Shown piece after piece: positions 30,690 through 41,695 of a DNA stretch of 64,000 nucleotides. Below the pieces are notes generated by a model. That model saw only the letters and a list, made by a program, of their open reading frames with translations. It was not told the origin of the DNA and ran no database searches. The position numbers and the translations under genes are program-made. Source of the DNA: Mesorhabditis belari (lineage: Eukaryota > Nematoda > Chromadorea > Rhabditida > Rhabditidae); assembly GCA_958450365.1 (NCBI GenBank), contig CAUEEP010000912.1, positions 858,501-922,500 of the forward strand, written 5' to 3'. The stretch's first letter is position 1; every line of letters starts with the position of its first letter.

Positions 30690-33600
30690 ATGCGGTACAA
30701 AGTTTTCGAGGGAAGACAAGTTATCGGACTTCTGGCAATACTCTTTTGCTTTACGAACCTTGTGTATTCTCAGAGCGACACCAATACAACCACTACCATC
30801 AATACAACCACTACTCCCGGAGACAATAACCCAGCCCTTAGTAAGTTGAAAGCATAAAATACTGAATTGAATTGAATTGATCTGTTCAGAGTTGATCATT
30901 ATCATTGTTATTCCAACCTTGGCAATCACTGTGATTTGCATTGTTTGTGTGGTGATCGGTGTTCGCAAGACAAGAAACAGTGGAAGAAAATGGTGGAAAA
31001 TTTACGGGAATGGACGACAGCCGACCGCTAGTCAACTGGAGAATGCCGATCCACAAGCGTGAGTGAGAAAATTGCTGACAACTGGCAAAATAAGACTTTG
31101 ACTCTTGATTGTACTGGCTTTGAGTTATGATTGCACTGGCTTTGAGTCATGATTTGAATTGGAATCTTTAAATTGTATGCGAGATTTGTGCTGTGCAAGA
31201 GCTGTGCTAGAGCTCAAGGAAGCAAGTACAGTACTTTTGGGAGACTAGACTCAAGTTTAGCATTACTGACTCTGCCAGAGAACGTGTCTAGTTCTATTTG
31301 AAAGTCCCAAGTGTCTAGTCAGCTGTCAGGCAAGCTGTCATTTCTAAAACAAAACCCCAGCCGACCCTTTTGAACGCATCAACCTATTATTCCACTTTAA
31401 TATCTCTGTTTTAGAAAACTTGAGTTCAGCATCCAGCAAATGAATCATTACATGGACATCAAAGCAATGGCTGATCAATTCAAGTTTCTTTCAAACTATT
31501 CGCTAATCCAGCTTTCTTTTTCAGAAATGACAAATGGGAAATTAAAGGAAAAGATCTCTTGGTGCACGATGATTGTTTAGGGAATGGAGCTTTTGCTTGC
31601 GTGTTTCGCGGAACTTTAAAAGTACAAGACAAATGAATTGCTCTTCAGCACAGCAAACTTTTTTTAGGGCAAGATCCCACTGTTCAAAGTCTATGCCTCA
31701 TTGCAGCTCGTCCTCGAGCATACAACTGGAGAGACTAGTGAGGTAGGCTTACAAAGATTTGTTTTGGTTTAATTGTTTATTAGTTTTGGTTTAATGTCTT
31801 TACAATGTTACAATGTTATTTCGGTTCAAAGGTTCAAAATTGCACTAGACTCATTGTCATTTTCAGTTGCAGCTAGGGTGTGTTACTCGCGAGTAAGTAA
31901 TTACTCGAGTGAAAATTTGCACGAGTAATTTTTAAACGATTAATCGACGTTTTTGGTCGAGTAACTAGTAATCCTCTTTACACGTCGAGCAGATTGAATC
32001 TCTTTACATTTAAAGGGAATTTGCATCCAAATCAGGTAAACACTGAATATTAGGGTGGTGCAAAAGAAACTGCCGATTTGACGGTAAATTCAAAAAAAAG
32101 ATGGCATTCGATGGTGACAATGGAATATTTTCGCAAGATTTCGATCAGATTGGCATGGATCGGCCTGTATAACGTCCCTCAGCTTGGCTTCGTTCACGAC
32201 TTCTGGCCGCGAACCGTGCTCGTAATCTTCCAAAGCTTCGGAATCGTTGAAACCAAGTCTGACACTGCCTGAGAGACAAACTGCCATCTCCGAAAGCAGC
32301 ACAGAGAGAACGATGCGATTCGGCAGCAGACTTGGTTCCTTTTCTCTACAAATTTGGTTCCTTTTCTCTAGAAATTTGGTCCCCTTTTCTCTTTTGGTTC
32401 CTTGCGAGACAACGATGCGATTCGGCAGCAGACTTTCCAATTTTGAAGTTAAACAGTAATGCTGCTCGTAGCACAAACTTTTGCTCGACCATGATCTAAA
32501 TAAAAAATATAAGTCTTTTTAAGTAAAATAAACAACAACCAAAAAATTGAAATGTCGAAATAAATAGCAAATAAATATGCAAACAAAACATAAAAAAATA
32601 ATGCCGTTAGCATCGCTCGTTTCTGATAAATCAGAGCTGATACCCATCGGGAGTTTCTTTTGCACCACCCTAATATCTCTCAGAATGAGTTGTATATAAG
32701 GCGGGCTGATATATAAGGCGGCACTCGTATATAGCCGATAGCTCGGTGGTTGAGCCTGGTAAGCAGCAGGGTCGAGGGTTTAACTCTACTCGGTCCAAAC
32801 ATTTTGCCATTCATTTCCTTACATTATTATAAACAAATGGGTGAGCTAAGCCTCTAGTTTGTAGCTTTCTCTTTTCAGGTGGCCGTCAAGAAGCTCCCAG
32901 CTCATGCGAACCATGAGGGTCGGGTTGATTTCTTCCACGAGATGTCTTTCATGAAAAGACTCGGCTATCATCCACACGTGATCTCAATGCTGGGTTGTGT
33001 CTCGAATCCAATAGGTAAATTTTGAAATTCAAATTTAGTGCTTAGCGCTTTAACACAACTCCTTTCAGACCCATTAATTGTGGTGGAGTATTGTAAACAC
33101 GGTGACCTTTTGAGGTTCTTGAGGAAGAACAAGGGAAGTATTTTGAAAGTAAGTGATGGAAAATCTTTTGGGATTAGTAATCTTCAATCGAAAGCAATCG
33201 AAAGCAATCAAAATCTTCAAAATTACTTCAAAACTTTTGATTTAATCTTAGGATGAAACTCCAAAAGAATCTAAAGAGAACGATTACCCTGATTATGAGG
33301 TTCCAATGAAAATCAAAGACTTGGTATCGATTGCCTGGCAAGTTTGCGATGGATTGGTGAGCTAGAATTTCATATCGTTTTTGAAAACCCCTAACAATTC
33401 TAGTCATAAATCAATCGCTCTATTTTCAGTGCTACCTCAGCTCTCACAAATTCATTCATCGAGATGTGGCGGCTCGGAATATATTGTTGACAAAGGGAAT
33501 GTGTGCAAAGGTAGAAGCTGAGTGTTTGAACCAATAAAATCTGCTATTTCTTTTCTAAAATAGGGCTTTTCTAAAATAGATTTCTGACTTAACTTTCAGA

Positions 33601-36600
33601 TTTCTGACTTTGGTCTTTGTCGCTATGCTGACTCATCGCTTTACACTGCGAAAGGTGGTCGCTTGCCGATCAAATGGATGGCACCCGAATCACTGAAATT
33701 CTATGAGTACACTGAAAAGACTGAAGTGTAAGTTGAATGATAAAAATCATCGAGAGTTTTTGCTACTTGTCTAGGATTTTCAGTGTCAAAATGTAATCGA
33801 AATTCACTTCGAACCAGCTTCTTTACAAGCTGGTTAGAAGTGAATTATCTTTCCCTCTCTTTATGCACTTTATAAACTGGATACCTTGATTGCTAGTGCT
33901 TAAATTAATATATAAACGATCGTTCACATAGACGATCGTTCACATAGACGATCGCTCACATAGACGATGGCTCAATGCTAAGTCACGGCTTTGTCTGGTG
34001 TCTGCCTGGACCAAACGAGCTGAAAATTTGTCAGGGGATGTAATTCTGGGTCCTCTTTTCGAATCCGGCATTAAATTTGTAGGGTAGCTAGCTGATTTTT
34101 TTAGAAAACTCGAGAGAAACTATCTAATGGTTCGTGACTGAGTGGTCTAAGGCGCGTGTGGCCAATCTGGAGCTTAAAAGAGGAGTTGCTAGTTCGAAAA
34201 AGGAGATTTCCGGAAATTTGGATTAACCTACTTTGAATTAACCTACTTTGGATTAACCTACTTTGGATTAACCTACTTTTAGCTGGTCTTACGGTATCAT
34301 GCTTCACGAGATGTTCTCTCTTGGAGAAGCTCCTTATCCATCTGTGCAACCAATGGAAATGATCCAATATCTTGAAGAAGGCAATCGAATGAGACAACCA
34401 GTGAAGTGCCCGAATGAAATGTGAGTTACAAATGGATTTCTTCATGAAGACTCTCAGGTACATATTGATGAAAGGCGCTTGGGAGTTCAAGGGAGAAGAT
34501 CGGCCGACTTTCGATGAGTTGAGAGCGAAAATCTCCATGTTGTTAAATCTAGGAGACGAGCAATATGGTGGGTTCATTCAAGAATGGTGAATTTTATCGC
34601 CAAGTTCAGGATATCTTTCATTGCCAACGAGTAGCGGCCCGACTTCACCGAGTGGTGTCACTCAACTGACCTTCCAAGATGATCAATGTGCATTAACGGA
34701 TGAAATGCTGGGAAGGCAACCTAAGGGACCGACAGATGGACCCGAAGAGGAAGGGGAAAGAAAGGTTTGTTAGGGAAAATACTGGACTTTTTGAGTCAAA
34801 CCTGAGCCGATGAAGAGACTCTATTGTCGAGTTAAACGTGGAGTCGACTCAAATCCGTTTAGGCCACAATTGGAGTGGCAATTCGAGAGGCAAAGGGGGC
34901 AAATGGTTTCAGTTTTGTAGTTTTTGCTTTTGTAGCTTCTGTAGTTTTTGTATTTGCCTCCAAAACGGTTTTAAAGGGGGCAAAACGTATTATTTTCAAA
35001 AATTTTGCCGCCCAAAGCCAGAAATTTCTTTGACTTGAATTCGAAAAATAATCCAATTTACGTCGTAAATTTGGATTTTTGTTTAAAAGCTGGGTTCTTA
35101 TGGGTTATATATCCACATAACAGCGGAAAATGCCCATTAATGTTCGCGTTCTCCTGGAGGTCCACTGGGGAGGTCCACGTTTTCCACGGAATCTAAGCCC
35201 CGCCCCTTTTTGCCAATGGCTGTGGACAGACGAACAGACAGACAGACGGACGAACAGACGAACAGACGGACGAACAGACGAACAGACGGACGAACAGACG
35301 GACGAACAGACGGACGGACGAACAGACGGACGGACGAACAGACGGACGGACGAACAGACGGACGGATAAACAGACGGACGGACGAACAGACGGACGAACA
35401 GACGAACAGACGGACAAACAGACGAACAGACGGACAAACAGACGGACAAACAGACGGACAAACAGACGGACAAACAGACGGACAAACAGACGGACAAACA
35501 GACGGACAAACAGACGGACAAACAGACGGACAAACAGACGGACAAACAGACGGACAAACAGACGTTTCTTCTGCTTTATATATAGTAGATAGCGACTCAA
35601 CTGGGGTTAGACATCCACAAATTTGCTGTTGCAAATCAAATAGGGTTATGCAATTACAGGGGAAATACATTCATAAAATCCACAAATTAGAGATATGGAT
35701 GTATTATAGATTCCCAGTTGAGCCCCGCTGTTGATGAATAACTCATGAGTACCAAAATCTGCGCCAAAATTAGAAAATAGCTTTAAATTTGCATTCGACC
35801 ACATAAAAATCCCATTTTTAAAGGGCTAAATGCCAAATTTGCTCTTAAAATAGGCAAATTTTGTTAAAGTATGTAAATTTTTGTCCGCTTTCGGGCTACG
35901 AGGTCGGATAAAAGAGTAAATCGAACTCTAAAGAGTGATCCAAAAGTTCCCTGACAACTTTTTACTAAAACTTGATTTTAAAATGACTAAAGAAAGCAGT
36001 TTAAAATGAATAAAGCAGTTTTTTTAAATGAAAACCTTAATAAAAATATACTTAAACCACTGTCCATAGCTTATCATAGCTTTTTTATATAGTTGGCCCT
36101 TTGAGCCGAGCGATCGGCCGAGCCTTTGAGCCGAGTGAAAGTGATCGACGGCCGAAATTAGTCAATTTTCAATATTTTTACAGATCCTTAGCGCCGAGTT
36201 GAACAATTGACACAAATTTTAAGCTTTAATTTCTGATTTTACTAACGCTTTCTTCTTTCAGCTTTCTGAAAACCCTCAATTCGACATGGCAAAGCTGGTT
36301 GAGATGAAGATGGCTTGGAAGAAAAAGAAGAAGGCAATCAATGAAAAGCTGCAAATTCATGTGGAAATTGATGAGGCTAACGATAAAGCGATTATCAGCA
36401 GAGAGCTCCTGGATAAAATGAGGTATGGGGAAAGCTATGGTATTCGCTTTTGTGCTTGGTGAAGCAACAACTCTAGAAACTGAATTGCAGCTTGTTCCGA
36501 ATTTGAGTCCAAGCAAATCAAGCTATTTTTAAGCCCAGTTCAATGCTTTTTGAGTCCAATTGATCTCTGTAACACTAAGAATAAGACGGACAAAAGTTGG

Positions 36601-37387
36601 CTGCAATTTAAATCCGTTCTTTTTTAGGCAACTCACTGCTGACTGCGACAATATGGAGTTCCGAATGCCACCAGAGAGCCCCGATATTTCCACAACTAAA
36701 AATGAGACGGAAGCTGAAATTCATTCACATTCACATCACCATCATCATCACTCAATCACCCCAACTTCTAGCCATGACTATGCAAATTTGAAAAAGAAAA
36801 GTTTAGACATCCCAGAAAGCCCGACAAGAAGAGAAGCTTACCGTAAATCAAAAGAATCAAAAGTGAGCCGAACTTTATCCGAAGATGAAGAAAATTCCGA
36901 AAATAGTTTCCCAAAATTACGCAAGACTTCACAAAAAGCTATGGAAAGCGATTCCGATGGAAACGAGAGTGACGTCGAGTCTGGGCTCACAATTCCGGAG
37001 AATGCACGAAATCGAACATTCACGCATTCCTCTTTAATCCTTTTCAAACCAATTGATGAAAGATTAGAGAATTCCAGACTTCGAGCTGCTTCTGAGCCAA
37101 GTAAAGAAAGGAATAGCTCACTCAATTTTTCTGTTCCTGTTCCTGAAAGTTTTCTACCTGAAAAATCGATAAGTCAACAGATTGCATTGGGAAATTTTCG
37201 TGAAGCACCCGTTTTCAAGAAATCTATGAGTCAGGAAGAGCTGAGAAATGGAAATCTGAATATTGAGGGGTCAAAAAGGGCGACGAGTCACCAATTTTTG
37301 AGGGAAGACTCTTTGGATTTGCCACAACCGCCACCAAGGAGTCCAACTCATCAGTCGTTAGAACCGATGCAAAGCTTTACTGTTTAA
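30690..37387 (+). CDS. KIN-16-like receptor tyrosine kinase with minimal ectodomain, complete
   Basis: Fifteen exons: 30690-30840, 30890-31058, 31415-31483, 31525-31621, 31668-31742, 32879-33014, 33069-33148, 33252-33356, 33430-33510, 33600-33727, 34283-34420, 34458-34567, 34610-34764, 36262-36422 and 36628-37387. Every junction keeps phase, giving about 804 aa. A signal peptide ends near VYSQ, then comes only about 23 residues of Thr/Asn-rich ectodomain (NTTTT sites), one TM (about 51-75) and a kinase domain (about 130-445). Landmarks are LGNGAFACVF, VAVKKLP, HRDVAARN, DFG, RLPIKWMAPES and VWSYGIMLHEM. The HRDVAARN loop and PIKWMAPE mark a tyrosine kinase. The layout fits the nematode KIN-15/KIN-16 family. 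A roughly 355-aa Ser/Glu/His-rich tail follows, with a six-His run, and is unusual for the family. Introns 5, 10 and 13 hold a mariner MITE, tRNA-like repeats and minisatellites. Confidence 0.9.
31868..31995. repeat. Possible hAT-type terminal fragment
   Basis: 'agggtgtgttactcgcgagtaagtaa...' with repeated 'ttactcg/cgagtaa' palindromic hexamers resembles subterminal sequence of hAT-like elements. No partner end was found. Confidence 0.35.
32050..32673 (-). mobile_element. Internally deleted mariner in RTK intron 5 (624 bp)
   Basis: The ends are TTAGGGTGGTGCAAAAGAAACT and its inverse, flanked by TA (32048-32049 and 32674-32675). The minus strand keeps transposase N-terminal pieces (MVEQKFVL..., LARKNQK-like run, EALEDYEHGSRPEVVNE, VIQADPCQSDRNLAKIFHC). 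The interior also contains a short duplication of 'ttggttccttttctctaga'. It is non-autonomous. Confidence 0.85.
32727..32835 (+). mobile_element. tRNA-like SINE in RTK intron 5
   Basis: It has an A-box-like TAGCTCGGTGGTTGA and a B-box-like GGGTTTAACTCTACT. A tail 'ttgccattcatttccttacattattataaa' follows and is shared with the 55.16-kb element. A degraded copy is at 43563-43640 in unit B. Confidence 0.5.
33915..33972. repeat. 16-bp tandem repeat (gacgatcgttcacata), 4 copies
   Basis: Four near-perfect units in RTK intron 10. Each contains the palindrome cgatcg. Unit B has the same array with small deletions (44497-44545). Confidence 0.92.
34125..34205 (+). mobile_element. tRNA-like element in RTK intron 10
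   Basis: It has an A-box-like GTGACTGAGTGGTCTAA and a B-box-like TAGTTCGAAAAAGG, with a long variable region suggesting Leu/Ser tRNA ancestry. Imperfect stems exclude a functional tRNA. Confidence 0.45.
34218..34281. repeat. 15-bp repeat forming the acceptor of RTK exon 11
   Basis: Four copies of GGATTAACCTACTTT end directly at the 'ttttag' acceptor of exon 11 (34283). The splice branch and pyrimidine region of this intron is therefore made of repeat units. Confidence 0.85.
35226..35563. repeat. 12-bp-based array (GACGGACAAACA / GACGGACGAACA)
   Basis: About 28 units in two blocks: mixed 8- and 12-nt combinations on the left and uniform GACGGACAAACA on the right. The array is preceded by 'ccaatggctgtgg' and followed by 'tttcttctgctttatatatagta'. 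A shorter array with the same flank (ctttccttttatatatagta) is at 60099-60170, so it looks like the repeat tail of a retroelement rather than an independent satellite. Confidence 0.92.
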
Positions 37388-37504
37388 AAATACAGGTTCA
37401 AAAGTTCTGTCCTTCTCCAAAGATCGACTTCTTCAGATCGAATTTCTTCAGACAAAAGCAAATCGAATAGAGACAAACGGGCAACAAATTTGAAATCTTT
37501 GCCT

Positions 37505-38085
37505 TAACTAGGGAAGTGCAAGAGGTCAAGATGGCCTTCTTTAATATCTTGCGCAGATGAGATCTAGCTCATCTTACACAGTTTTTCATGGAGATTTCGA
37601 ATCTGCTTTCTAAATCGGTCGAACAGCTATCTGGTAAAAGTTATGAGTATTTTAAGTTTTGGCAATTACTTGAAACAAGACTTTACCCCTTTTCAACAAG
37701 TTTTAACAAACAAACAAGACAATGAAACAATGGAAATAATAATATGCCTACTCCCAGCTCTTACAACAATTATTGTCTTTTTGAATGAGAATCAAGAAGT
37801 CAAAGGGAAGAGAGGGATCGAAGCTGAGCAAAAAACGGGTAGGCCGTCTTTGATACAAGGCCCTTACCCACTACGCCACTAGCCCACTTGGCTGTCAGAG
37901 TGAAAGGGACTTCATAGAGGCAGCCCGAAACTTAAAATGCTTGTCACTTTTGCCAGATAGCTGTTCTACCGATTTTGAAAGCGGATTCGGAATCTCCATG
38001 AAAAACTGCGTAAGATGAGCTAGGTTTCATTAAAGAAGGCCATCTTGACCTGTAGCACTTCCCTAGTTAGGGTAAAAATACTAAG
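37505..38085. repeat. Fold-back element 3' of the RTK gene, arms about 140 nt
   Basis: The left arm (aactagggaagtgcaagaggtcaagatgg...cggtcgaacagctatctgg) is mirrored on the right (ccagatagctgttctaccg...ccatcttgacctgtagcacttccctagtt). The loop contains a truncated minus-strand tRNA-like piece (37838-37890, A-box GGCGTAGTGGGTAAGG). A copy is in unit B at about 48080-48650. Confidence 0.9.
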
Positions 38086-38935
38086 ATTAGGTGAAAATAG
38101 TCAAAGATTTCAAATTTGATATCCTTTTGTCTCGATCTTGACTTCCCTAGTAAGAATGCTTTTTTTTTAAAAAGATCTTTTGTAAGAAAATCTGTTTTTT
38201 GCTCGATTCCTAGCGAAATTCATTTACTTTATTGGTCGCGGTGTTAATTGATTTTAAAATAAGAAAAAGCCAAAACTTTTCTAAATAAGAAAACAAGAAA
38301 CAATTTCCTTTTAAAACTAGCCATTTTACGGTCAGATTGGTTAAGAGCTCTTCATTTTAAAGCACCGTTAAAAGCACCGTTAAAATTTTCGGCGCTCAAA
38401 AGCCAGAAGCCAGCAATGCAGCCAAAAAAAACTGATTTCCAAAACAAAATCTTTTATGAAAAAGCATTTCTAGGGGAAAAATAGTCAAAGATTTCAAATT
38501 TCAAATTTGTTTTTCTCAAAATTCCTTGCTTTGATCCGTACAAATGATTCTTGGAGAGGTGGCGGAACATTTCACGTACCGTCACGTCACGTACCCTGTA
38601 CTGTCAAGTCCAAAACTATTACAACTTTTTGTGGTTTTACATTTCAATGCTTTATTTGGACTTTAGACTTTATTTGGACTTTGTTCTATTTGTTCTTTGT
38701 ACTTTTAAGCCTTTTAACCTTTCTCTTTTTATGCAAATTTCTTCCAAAATCACCATTTTTTGAGATCTTTAAGTTTAGATGACAAATTGAGCTTTTCAAC
38801 AACAAAATCACTTTGCTTTTCTATTTACACGGGTTCTTATTTGGTATTGGTTCGAGTTTTACTTGAAATTTTAATGAATAAAGGTATTTGTTATACAAAA
38901 CAATAAATATTTCTAGAATTCGTGGAAACAATATA

Positions 38936-39195
38936 TACCGTAAATACTGTAATAGTACCCCACCCCCATAATGACGGTGCGGAGTGTTGCGTAGTCTAGC
39001 TCTGAACGAGTTTTTCTCGACACTGCTTTATGCTACAAGGCGCGATTAAATATAGCTGAAATTCAGGGCTATTTTTTGATACCAAAGACGCATTTTTTCA
39101 AAGTACGGGTGCTTTGAAAAAAATGAAATACTAAAAAACTTTCGAGACTACGCGACTGTACGAGGGGGTGCGGTACTATTACAGTATTTACGGTA
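38936..39195. repeat. MITE-2 copy in unit A
   Basis: The ends are TACCGTAAATACTGTAATAGTACC and its inverse. It matches the 8070-8337 copy with small internal differences, including an inverted centre orientation. Confidence 0.9.
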
Positions 39196-39382
39196 TGTTT
39201 TCTATATAGTCGTAAGCGGCTACGACATATGTATATATATATATAGATACTTTATTCATGACCTGAAATAAAGTGCGCTAGATTTAGGATTAAAACACAT
39301 GAATTCATACACATAACACGAAAAGGGCTGATAAAAAGCAACACGATATAATATATGTAATATATGGGTAGCACAGATAGCG

Positions 39383-39502
39383 TCAAGGATCCACTAGAGC
39401 TTCAAGGGTCCACCAGAGCTTCAAGGATCCACCGGAGCTTCAAGGATGCACCAGAGCTTCAAGGATCCACCGGAGCTTCAAGGATCCACTAGAGCTTCAA
39501 GA
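39383..39502. repeat. 19-bp minisatellite (ATCCACCGGAGCTTCAAGG), 6 copies
   Basis: Variants 'ccactagagc', 'ccaccagagc' and 'ccaccggagc' follow the same order in unit B (49946-50062), so no copy turnover has occurred since duplication. Confidence 0.92.
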
Positions 39503-40046
39503 TCAAGATCATCTACAGATAATTTAAAGGTTTCGAGACTATTGGACTCTCTCTCAAAACTCTGGGGTGTCGATTCCAAATTCCAAATCCAAACTCTGGC
39601 AGTGCTTATTGGAAAAGAGATATAAACAAACTTATTGGAGGTGACTGGAATTTCTAAAACGAAAGAACTTCTCCTTGAACTAACCGTGGGATTAACATTG
39701 AATAAGTCTCGAAAAAGAGGGATAGGTTGGCTGCCCTTTGCAATTTTGAAACATTCTATTAATGTAAAATTTAGTGTAAGATTTTTGCTTCTGTTTTTTT
39801 CTGCTTCTGTTTCTTGCTTCTACTTATTTCTCTAAACAAATACTTTTCTTTATTTTCTTTTAAATCTTGACATTTCAAAGAAGTTTAAAAGGGTTTACAC
39901 CTGTTTTTTGAAGAGCTGATTATAAAAAAAACATATTCTTTCGCATAATTTGAGTCATTTTTTAATTGTTTATTGGATATTTAGTTGATTTTTAGTGATT
40001 TTTAGTGGATTTTTCAATACTTTAGATACTTTAAATCACTAAAAAT

Positions 40047-40277
40047 CAACTAAGCGGTGCAGTGCAACTAAGCGGTGCAGTGCAACTAAGCGGTGCAGTG
40101 CAACTAAGCGGTGCAGTGCAACTAAGCGGTGCAGTGCAACTAAGCGGTGCAGTGCAACTAAGCGGTGCAGTGCAACTAAGCGGTGCAGTGCAACTAAGCG
40201 GTGCAGTGCAACTAAGCGGTGCAGTGCAACTAAGCGGTGCAGTGCAACTAAGCGGTGCAGTGCAACTAAGCGGTGCA
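40047..40277. repeat. 18-bp minisatellite (CTAAGCGGTGCAGTGCAA), about 13 perfect copies
   Basis: Perfect repeats. Because 18 is a multiple of 3 they read open in several frames on both strands. Unit B carries the same array with the same copy number (50607-50837). Confidence 0.96.
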
Positions 40278-40734
40278 AGAGATATTTCTTGTTATTGAAT
40301 TTGAAAATCAATTTTATAACAGTTTAGAAACAGAAAAAACTATTAAGAATCAAGGTTTCTTTTCCATTTCTTCATCTTTTTTCTTTTTTCGATCTAATCC
40401 TGGAAAAAATTGAGACAAAAGAGCTTTTAATGAGAAACGAAAAAGGAAACGATCCTGAAAAGAAATTTTTTTTTACACTTTTTGAATAACATTTTATCCT
40501 TTAACAATCCTGTGTCTGGGTTTTGAAAATTTTCGAGCTCAAAGTTCTATTCTCTTATGGCGTATTTTTCTGGATCTGATTACAAATGAACTCTTGTACC
40601 TGTACTTGGTTTCTTTTTTGTTCAGCTACCCAATTTTTTGAAACCAAAATTTCTCAGAATTGGTCAATTTATATTGGTTAATACTTAAAGACATTACCAG
40701 GCTCAGTTTTTGCGATTTCTATTTCACGAGTTAC

Positions 40735-41140
40735 CTCACAGGTTTAATTACGCAGCTTGGTTGAGTTGGCGACTTGATTCAGTTACCCTACTAGCTTCTA
40801 AGTCTAGAAAGGTTTCAGTTTAGTTATCCAATTGCTTTGGAATAGTTATTCAACTTGAGATTAGTTACTTTACTTTAGTTCGATTTACTTTTAGCCCTTA
40901 AAAGACTTCGATTTAGTTACCCAATTGCTTTGGAATAGTTATTCAACTTCGGATTAGTTACTTTACTTTAGTTCAACTTACTTTTACCCATTAAAAGACT
41001 TCGGTTTAGTTACCCAATTGTTCTGGACAAGTTATTCACTGGAGATTAGTTGTTCAAGTTACTTTTAGCCCTTAAAAGACTTCGGTTTAGTTACCCAATT
41101 ACTTTGGAATAGTTATTCAACTTAGTTTAAGAGACCTGAG
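40735..41140. repeat. Degenerate ~115-bp tandem repeat
   Basis: Four irregular copies of a unit containing 'ttagttacccaattgctttggaatagttattcaactt' and 'cccttaaaagacttcg'. The same structure is in unit B (51296-51690). Confidence 0.88.
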
Positions 41141-41239
41141 TTTAAGAGAGAGAACTGATCAGATGGGAAATCAAGTGAGATCAGATCAATCAAAGCAAGA
41201 AATATCGTGTCTCGAGTGAGGAGTGCTAAGCACAGAGAA

Positions 41240-41470
41240 TACGGTATTTTCTCTAATAGTAGTGCACCTTGAGCGTCGCCTAAATTGCTCGAAATCTCGA
41301 GAACCGCTTATCAGAACCTATTGATGTGGGGTTGGAAAATGTAGCTGACAATGAGATCTAGTGGGGGATTAGAGTGTTGAGCTTCTGTGAAAGCTTGGAA
41401 ACCGTAAAATAGGCATCAACTCGGCTTGGTCGGAGGGAGGGGAGAGGGGACTACAATTAGAGAAAATACA
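41240..41470 (+). repeat. MITE-1 copy with altered ends
   Basis: The body matches the family (cctattgatgtggggttgg, gattagagtgttgagcttc), but the left end reads TACGGTATTTTC and the right end lacks the TACGGTA, stopping at 'gagaaaataca'. Confidence 0.85.
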
Positions 41471-41473
41471 GAA

Positions 41474-41695
41474 TACCGTATTCTTTCTAATATTAGTGCA
41501 CCCTGAGCTTCACCTAAATTCTTCGAAATCTCGAGGACCGCTTATCAGAACCTATCGATGTGGGGTTGGAAAATGTGGCTGACGATGAGATCTAGTGGCG
41601 GATTAGAGTGTTGAGCTTCTGTGAAAGCTTGGAAACCGTAAAATAGTCACCAACTCGGCTCGACTGGGTGCACTACTATTAGAGAAAATACGGTA
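41474..41695 (+). repeat. MITE-1 copy, complete
   Basis: It begins TACCGTATTCTTTCTAATA and ends TACGGTA, 222 bp, immediately after the preceding copy in the same orientation. The pair is a tandem insertion. Confidence 0.92.

Noticed and set aside
35105..35734. Long open frames on both strands (for example Ser/Val/Cys repeats and Arg/Thr/Asp repeats)
   Set aside because: They are translations of the GACGGACAAACA array in all phases, inside an RTK intron.
40039..40311. Regular peptides (HRLVAL and QLSGAV repeats) on both strands
   Set aside because: The 18-bp array is a multiple of three and lacks stops by chance. The same holds for 50598-50870.
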